From contig JAMKCH010002981.1 in the NCBI GenBank assembly GCA_023653785.1, forward strand, positions 1-64,000: a stretch of DNA of 64,000 nucleotides. Direction: 5' to 3'. The translations under genes and the position numbers were made by a program. Shown here one piece after another: positions 57,023 to 64,000 of the stretch. Source of the stretch: Ophioderma brevispina (lineage: Eukaryota > Echinodermata > Ophiuroidea > Amphilepidida > Ophiodermatidae). Numbering within the stretch: position 1 is the first letter of the stretch; each line of letters opens with the position of its first letter. The notes under the pieces were generated by a model that made no database searches, was not told the DNA's origin, and worked only from the letters and a program-made list of their open reading frames with translations.

Positions 57023-57404
57023 GGAAATAAAGACGTGAAAACTAATGTGCGTGAAGAGGCAACTGAATCGAGTGCACTATTGTTCACATTGTTCCCGGAC
57101 TATGAGAACGCCGCGGACGGTAATTCTTTATCGTCATGACTTGTGTTTCTAAGTTTGATATTTGTCTAATTTTACAAAAGAAAAGTTATACAAATATAGG
57201 TTTTGGTTCAGTATACATGCGTTAACTTATCTGTCGGTCTGTCTGCTGCCCTGTCTGTGTGTCAACATTTAGTATATTTTTGTTTTGGTTAACACTTTTC
57301 AACTTACTGTCACTTTTTAGTGCAGTGGGGGATCAGATTCCTGGATAAAAAATGCTTATACACTGAGACAAGGGATCTAGCAGTAGAACTTCCTGTGACC
57401 TTCA
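57023..57404. other. No gene seen
   Basis: AT-rich non-coding sequence. Confidence 0.3.
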
Positions 57405-58465
57405 ACGTTTGAGTATGGAACCAATTTTTTTTGCTCGAAAATGATAGATTAAGGGTGTGTAGAATAGAAATCTGCCGGGTGCCACCTGGCATCCTTGAGC
57501 ATTTTGGAATCCAAGATGGCGTCGCCATAAATGATTAATTATCTCTTCAACCCTATATTTTCAAACTATGGAGTTACTAGATATACTATAGTTCCAATGA
57601 CAATTGTATGGCACTTGTAACATTAAGTCCTACGTCAAATGCAAATTGAAGCCAAATCCAATAATTTTAAAATATGATGCCATATAACAAGACAAAACCC
57701 CCTCGCTAAATAGACAGAAGTTACTTAGGTTATGTTGCTAGACACAATTACATGTATTTCTGATACTTTTAAAAATTGTAACATGACGGTCAATCAATAT
57801 GGCAGCCACTGCCAATCAAATCAAGTGTGTCAATGACATTATAAATTTAGGGTCCGGGTTTGATTCCTAACCAATGTCCAACACACATTGCAAATTTGTT
57901 TTAAATGCGCCAAAATCGAAATAAACTAATATGGTGCACAGTTGTCAAAAATACCCTAGGCAATTACATTTTTTCACATATATTCCCTCATTTATATTTG
58001 ACCAATTTTTTATTTATCCGGATTAACTGGTATTCATCATAACATCAATAATTTATACTTGAAGGTATATTTAGAACATCTGGTGTCAAGTATTTTTTGA
58101 AGATATTCACGTTTTTGGGCTGCCATGTTGATTGACGTCATGTTACAACTTTAAAAAGTATCAGAAATACATGTATTGTGTCTAACACTAATCTAAGTCC
58201 TTTTCATGTTTAGTTTTTTATCGCAGGTATTTACAAGTGCCATTTATTTGTTCATTTGGGGGTTCCTATAGTAATATCTAGTACCTCCATAGTTTGATAA
58301 TTAATATAGGGTTGAATATATAGTTTTATCGTTTTATGAGCGACGCATATTGGATTTCTCAAAATGCTCAAGGATGCCCAGGTGGTACCCGGCAGATTCT
58401 TATTCCTACACACCCTATCTTTCATTTTCGCAGAAAAAATGTTTCCATACTCATTTACGGTCAGG
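57405..58465. mobile_element. Foldback element with ~400-bp arms
   Basis: Left arm 57,405-57,830 and right arm 58,108-58,465 are reverse complements: AATCTGCCGGGTGCCACCTGG against CCAGGTGGTACCCGGCAGATT; GAGCATTTTGGAATCCAAGATG against CATATTGGATTTCTCAAAATGC; ATTACATGTATTTCTGATACTT against AAGTATCAGAAATACATGTA. The spacer is about 280 bp. Non-coding. Confidence 0.75.
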
Positions 58466-58879
58466 CCATACGTTGGACCATGGCTACATGACTAGTCTAT
58501 GTGGGGTAACACATGTGATGTGGCGAGAGGTCATATGGGCCGATTAGATAACCATTTTTTGAAAATCTTTCATTGGTTCCCGCCACAAATCAAAAAAGTT
58601 ACGATCAAACAATTTGGGTCAGTTTAAGCACTGAGTACATGGCTATGAAGGTGTACACAATTGAGTGAAAGGTTATGTAATGGAAAAAGGGGCATTCCCT
58701 GCCATTTGTGGTTCAGATTAACTTATTTATGGATGTATCTCCTGCCCAAACCCTTACGACTTCCATATTCGGACACCGCTATGGGACTGCTGTCCCTATT
58801 TGTAATTTTTCCAATGCCTGGGGCTATTAAAGGGGTTGTGATTCTGGCAATCTTTCAGCCCAGCATATTTATCTCTGCA

Positions 58880-61400
58880 GGCCTCCGGCCATTGAGTTAG
58901 TGACAACATCAAGTTTGTCCATGGAGGACTTTAAATGAAATGCAGTATCAAAGAATTTGGCAGATTCACATAAACTGATGTTCTGCATCAAGAGTGTAAT
59001 TCTACAATATGACTCTGGCCAATAATAATTCGTAAAAATATCTCTCTTTGACCTGATTAAAGCTGGAAACAGACCAAGCAAAAATGGAATTCGTCTTCCA
59101 TGAATTCAAATTGCAACATTTTGCAAAGTCTCTCGTTTTGATTATTACACCTTTATTAGCATTAATCTATAAGATGATACCTTATCAGTGTGATACAGCG
59201 TCTTTTTTTGTATTCAAAACACTTTTCAAATAGTATCCACATTCATAAATTAGTTTAATCGCAAGATAAAAACGGCGCTTATCTGAATGTGTTTGGGCCC
59301 TCCAATTTTGAAGGTACGTATCTTTGCAACGTTGTTCAAAAGTGCTCAAAAATTGGAATCTCTATTCAACACCCTTGGTTTCGCCAGACATAACTGAAAC
59401 CAAAAGAATTTAAAATAGATCGAACCTTTGAGACCAAATTTGTTTTCGTTGTGTTTCATCCAGGCTGTTTCAATAAAGATAACATTCTAAGGTAAACGAC
59501 TGTGATCATTTCTGAATTTGAGCCAGTAGGATATTCATAGCTTAAAACTTTTATAAATAGTGGAAACCATTCCCCCAATTCAGCCCTGCCACTGTCGTTC
59601 ATTGTTGAGTTATGATACGCCTAAGACGTTTTTGCAATATTAAGTATGTAAGTTTCATAGCTTTACATCATCTTCACACCCAAATTCAGAGCAATATAAC
59701 AGAATTGGATTAACCATAGAATAATAAATACATTTTCAATCAACATCAAAGATTATTAATAGTTGGGTGAATCTGGACTTAAAAGACCCTTTTCAGCCTG
59801 ATTCGCCAGAGTATTGATTGCAACTGACCCATGTGACTCTTGAACTATTTTTTAAACGAGATAATTGTTAATAAGGAAGGTGTCAATTAACTGATTGTTA
59901 TAAACCATCGTTATTCTCTTAACAACACCACCATGGAAACACCTAGCCTGGGTTTTATCAAGGTTCCTTCGCGGGTCCCAACATACGCAATATTCACTCA
60001 AGCATTACAACAACCATTTTTGTAAACCAATAGGGGAATCTGACAGAGGGCAATATCATCTGCATACATTAAACTGAAATATCAATATTATCAATTGGAT
60101 AACCCCGAATCATTTTTTATTAAAGTGGTCGATCAGACCATTTATAAAAAAATTGAAACAAGCTGAGGAGAAAAATTTCAGCCCTGCCTAAGTCCGAAAC
60201 GGTTCGAAAAATTCCGTACAGCCTGTGAAGTTCCTAACACAAGAGGAAGCGAATTCCACATAGTAAATTCTTTCAAAATGTCAAGAAACTGACCGTTTAT
60301 GCCAATTGCCTCAATTTGTACATTAGTTTATCTCTTTTGATCAAATTGAATGCCTTACGAAAATCAACAAAGGAAGCAAGATAATAGTCCTGTTTTTCTG
60401 CAAATATTTATGAACCACGGTTTTGAGTGTAAACAAATGATCAATGGTGTGCTATATCCCTTACGGAACCAGCTTGCATTTCGGTGACTATGTTTGTGTG
60501 AATTTGCCCAGCTCATTAGACGATCATTAAGAATTGATGAAAACGTTTACTAAAACAGGAGTGTGAAATGGCACGAATAATTGTTTGATCTCTGGGCGAA
60601 CCTTTTTTGTATATCGGGACAATATGCTTTGTTTCCACAATTCTGGAATTTCACACAGAGAAAAAACAATTAACTATTTTAGTACTAAGGAACAGAAGAT
60701 CACTACCGGCTTTGAACATTTCGCCTGGAATTCCATCTATGCCAGGACTTTTACCATTTTGCAAGTGTGAAATAGCATTAATACTTCGTCTCGTATAAAC
60801 CTATTTAGAGCGCTAACTATCCAAAATCCTGGCTGAGAGTAATAGCCCCAATCTTGATTATAAAGTAACACTTGTGCCTAAATAATGATTTGAAGGATTT
60901 CAACCATCATCGGGACTAAGCAAATGGCCCCGTGAACTTTTTTGAATTTACGTTTAGACATAAGTTCCATCACTTCCACAAATCTTGCTTTGTTTTGTAT
61001 AGCTTCACATCTAACTAGAGGCTGATTCCTCCTCATAAAACATCCTTTTTTTTGCGCTTACAGATTGATTTGAAATTGCGATTTTTAAATAAATTACGAT
61101 CGAGAATCAATTGTGGTATTACTATGTCGAAAAAAACAATTTAAGGCAATACTCCTTTCCACGATATGACCCTTTACAATTCCTCATCCAACCATGGTTT
61201 TATCCCTTCATTTTGGTTTACAAATATTTAGAAAAAACCGTTTTACCACACTGCATATCTTTGCCAGCGAGATTCATACAAAACATTACAGAGTTTGTTT
61301 ACACTTTCAACAACATTCTCATAGTTAGGCATTTGCAAAACAGCTGTTTACGACCTATTTATGTAATGTATAAGGATCCTGAAATCTTATTCCATAATTA
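58880..61400 (-). mobile_element. Decayed non-LTR retrotransposon with RT motifs
   Basis: Minus-strand text in order: NYENVVESVNKLCNVL-like linker (61,320), INAISHLQNGKSPGIDGIPG (60,775), FVDFRKAF (60,370), INGQFLDILKEFTMWNSLPL (60,300), a degenerate GVRQG..LSP (60,190), LMYADDIAL (60,070-60,045, catalytic), LSDSPIGLQKWLL, and a C-terminal NPILLYCSEFG region near 59,690. The order defines an RT of a non-LTR element distinct from the three families above. Many stops; dead. Borders are estimates. Confidence 0.75.
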
Positions 61401-62545
61401 CTTGACAGGTGTAATGTGCTAACATACCACCACTTGCATTATTGAACGGGTCATGCCTTTGTTTGAGTTTTCACCTCACTGTTAAGGCTGTGATCAACTC
61501 GGCCTTGGATTCACCAAACAAAAGAATCACACGTGTCGGAAACTTAATGGAAGTGAATGGGCATAGGGTCAACAACACGTTTTCCAGTATGCGAATCTAG
61601 TGAAATTACCTTTCGTAATCGCCTTTTGTACGACCATTTAAGGATCCGCATTTCTGTTGTTTTGCACTTCAAGAAGTTTTCTTACCAAAATTATTGGTAA
61701 CTTTGTCCCTTGGATGACCTAGAACAAACTTCAGCGATTTCCTAATCCGCCCGGCACTTGGAACAAACATGTGTATCGTCACCTATAAATCGCTTCCAAC
61801 GCCCGGTTTCCCTAGCCTTAGTTGTCCCCAAAAATAATATATAATGATCATGATAGTCATAACTACATTTAACAATAAATATCATCAAGTGTGACCAGGG
61901 ATCATAAAATGTATCGGCATAAACGGTTGAATTGTACTTTTAGGACTGATGTGAAAGCACATCCACGCACAGCAGATCGCGCTGCTCATCACACACATAC
62001 ACACACACACACATACAACACACACACTCGTGAGAGTATTTACTAGATTGTAGGTTCATATCGGTCCTGAGCAACTAATCATTTAGTTATTCACTATGCT
62101 TATTATAGTTGGGCCGAATTTCTTCTATACTAGAATCACTTTAGCTAAAGAGTATTGTTCACAGGCCTACAACTTTATTCAAACTATAGGACATATATAT
62201 CCTTACTCAGTACGGAATAAGTGCAAATACAAATTATTTTATAAATTTATCCAAGAAGATGGCAGCCAAGCACTTTCCATTACAAAACTCATCCAAACGA
62301 TTCGAAATAGGACCATACAGCAAAACACACGCCAAAACCGATTCATGCGCTTTAGGATAATTTGCGCACAACGGAATGAAAAAAAAAAAAAAAAACACCG
62401 GACTTGTTACGGTGGGCAGAGGGGTAATTTTAGAAACAAAAATGTAAACAATGGGAAGATCCAAACTAATGTCATGTTGACTAAAAAACTTAGTTGATGA
62501 TAGTATTTCAGAAGAATCTTACAGTTATTTAAATTCAAATTACAC
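61401..62545. other. No gene seen; (CA)n at 61,987-62,027
   Basis: A (CA)n microsatellite and A run (62,378-62,394). A 133-codon plus frame at 62,096-62,497 is AT-driven and has no motif. Confidence 0.4.
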
Positions 62546-63300
62546 CAAGGAAATTTGTTTCGCAAAATCTCACCTCCGATCGACCTGCTAGTTGCGAAAC
62601 TTACTACACCAGCTGTACGCTTATGCCAACAGTATCCAAATGAAATGTTTGGGGGAAAAAGAAAAAAACAAAAGAGCTTTGAGAATCAAACATTCAAAAT
62701 CTTTGAGAAACCTACCAACAAATTCTGTTTCGCAAAATATCCCTCTTATATGACCTGCTATTGCGAAACAAATTTCCTAAGCACTTAATAACTACATCAG
62801 CGGTACTCTCACGCAAAACAGTTATCTATTGAAGGTTTTGGGAAAGAAGCTTAGAAAATGAACAAAGAAAATCTGGTTCGCAAAATTATCACTATATAGG
62901 ACCTGTATTTGCGAAACAGATTTTTAAGCACTAAATAAACTACATAAATAATGCAAAAAATCATTTAAATTGAAAGATATTGACGAAAAAGAAGCGGCAC
63001 AAGTCAAAACACAAATCCTTGAGTGGAAAACCTTCCAACAAAATCTGTTTCGCAAAAGATCACCTCCTAGGACCAGTGATATTGCGCGAAACTATTTCTA
63101 TAAGTACTCAGTAACTACAGCAGCTGAGCCTCTTATGCAAACCATCATTTAAATGAAAGGTATTTGACAAAAAAGAAGAGCGTTTGCCCGAAGTCAAAAC
63201 ATCACATATTTTAGGCTAAATCAACTAACAAAATACGTTTTCGCAAAAAAAATCAGGTCCTATATAGGATGGTGAATTTTGCGAAACAGATTTTTTTTTT
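62546..63300 (+). repeat. Tandem satellite, ~150-190-bp units, with TTTCGCAAAA motif
   Basis: Five units begin at about 62,558, 62,729, 62,877, 63,049 and 63,238 with (G)TTTCGCAAAA. Each then has a CCT..TATA.GACCTG-like word, ATTGCGAAACA, AGCAC(T)TAATAACTACA, a run of TCATTTAAATTGAAAG and GAAAAAGAAG. TTTCGCAAAA and ATTGCGAAAC of each unit form a hairpin. Confidence 0.8.
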
Positions 63301-64000
63301 TTTTACAAATTTGAATTTAAATAAAACTGTAAAATTCTTATAAAAATACTTTCACTCTTCCCACCTTAAAAAATTTGTTGCGTTCAATGTCGTTGCGCAA
63401 ATATATCATAAGCCTCGCCTTTGATTGGGGTGGTCATGGGTGTTTTCATGACACACATACAACCTCATCCTCATCCATTAATATTATTAATACAAAATTC
63501 AGAAATAACCCTAAAAGTGGAGTTGATTCTTCAGCTCAAACGGTTTTGGATAAGAAATTTGCACTTTATTAACCATATATAAATTCAGGACAATTTTCGT
63601 CATGGATTTGCTTTTCCGTGTTTAAACCAAAGGCGACGGAAAAAGGATGGAAATGTCTTGGCCGCAATCGCATGAATGAAAACCCCACAATGCCGCTTTA
63701 TATGAAAAGATACTCATAGTCAGGAAGAAGTGTGGGCACAGGGTGGAAATTTACATTTTGCTATTGATCGAATTTTGTCAATGAGACCTAAGCTAATAAT
63801 TTCTTGAGGGCATGTGCAAAATGTTCGTGCAGTGGTATTTCTAGAAATCCAATATGGCCGCCTATCGCTCTCAAATTATTCAAATGACCATAATTTTAGG
63901 AACTAGATCCAGGGTTTTTTAAAGCACAAGGAATCTTTGGACGGGCGTATTGACCGTGATTTGATCACAAACATTACCATCAAGTCCAATATGGCGCCAA
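63301..64000. other. No gene seen
   Basis: AT-rich; repeated phrases ATCCAATATGGCCGCC (63,849) and AAGTCCAATATGGCGCC (63,983) resemble ATCCAAGATGGCGTCG of the 57.5-kb foldback, so a related element may start here and run past the window end. Confidence 0.35.

Noticed and set aside
62096..62497. 133-codon plus-strand frame
   Set aside because: AT-driven composition with a lysine run from poly(A); no motif.
62546..63300. CRISPR-like spaced repeats
   Set aside because: The short motif is regularly spaced, but the intervening DNA is itself repeated, so it is a satellite; there are no cas genes and the DNA is animal-like.

Overview
This window looks like nuclear DNA from an animal, most likely a marine invertebrate or basal deuterostome (echinoderm, hemichordate or amphioxus-like). 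That placement is an inference from its content: several clades of non-LTR retrotransposon (RTE-like, CR1-like, Jockey-like), a tRNA-derived SINE ending in the AAGCGCTTAG...CGCTATATAAAT(ATT)n tail shared by L2-type LINEs and SINEs of such animals, hAT-like and TTAA-type MITEs, long homopolymer runs, AT-rich non-coding sequence, and spliced exon-like segments. There are no operons, Shine-Dalgarno sites, CRISPR arrays or rRNA operons. Most long open frames are chance or antisense frames; no intact single-exon gene was found.

Host genes: the best supported host signal is a set of short minus-strand segments that are open in one frame and bounded by splice consensus. At 30,398-30,134 there is a start in an ideal GCCATGG context, a signal-peptide-like N-terminus and a perfect GTGAGT donor. 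Phase-compatible exon candidates follow at 18,115-18,033 and 17,906-17,790. At 4,506-4,298 there is a last-exon candidate with a tail-like C-terminus, and at 3,344-3,241 a segment with the PWLQIDLG signature of F5/8 type C (discoidin) domains. Exons with related wording at 51,077-50,957 and 48,818-48,697, and another candidate at 56,151-56,053, suggest a second gene upstream, possibly a tandem paralogue. Weaker plus-strand exon candidates lie at 16,567, 29,486, 38,032 and 56,841.

Mobile DNA, left to right: 0-3.2 kb short repeats and a strong hairpin; 3.86-4.15 kb a TTAA-type MITE; 4.97-5.84 kb a hAT-like MITE with an 8-bp target duplication and a second MITE inside it; 6.06-6.68 kb a C-poor, G/T-rich stretch; 7.1-9.35 kb a SINE, an RTE-like LINE 3' end and a TTCCGTAA MITE; 12.2-12.6 kb a SINE; 14.3-15.2 kb an inverted MITE pair; 15.5-15.8 kb a second TTAA MITE family; 18.6-19.9 kb a foldback element; 22.1-24.1 kb a Jockey-like LINE followed by a 3-kb foldback structure (24.1-27.15 kb); 31.1-32.3 kb another inverted repeat; 34.5-38.0 kb two ~160-bp tandem arrays in opposite orientation; 38.7-45.3 kb three LINEs nested inside one another; 45.3-48.4 kb a palindromic MITE, hairpin repeats and a dispersed repeat; 51.8-53.2 kb an RTE-like LINE interrupted by 93 A; 53.7 and 56.5 kb further MITE copies; 57.4-58.5 kb a foldback; 58.9-61.4 kb a decayed LINE with YADD; 62.5-63.3 kb a ~170-bp tandem satellite.

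The window is therefore probably a long-intron, transposon-filled stretch around one or two genes for secreted or membrane proteins. All coordinates of repeats and exons were read by eye and edges may be off by a few to some tens of bases.
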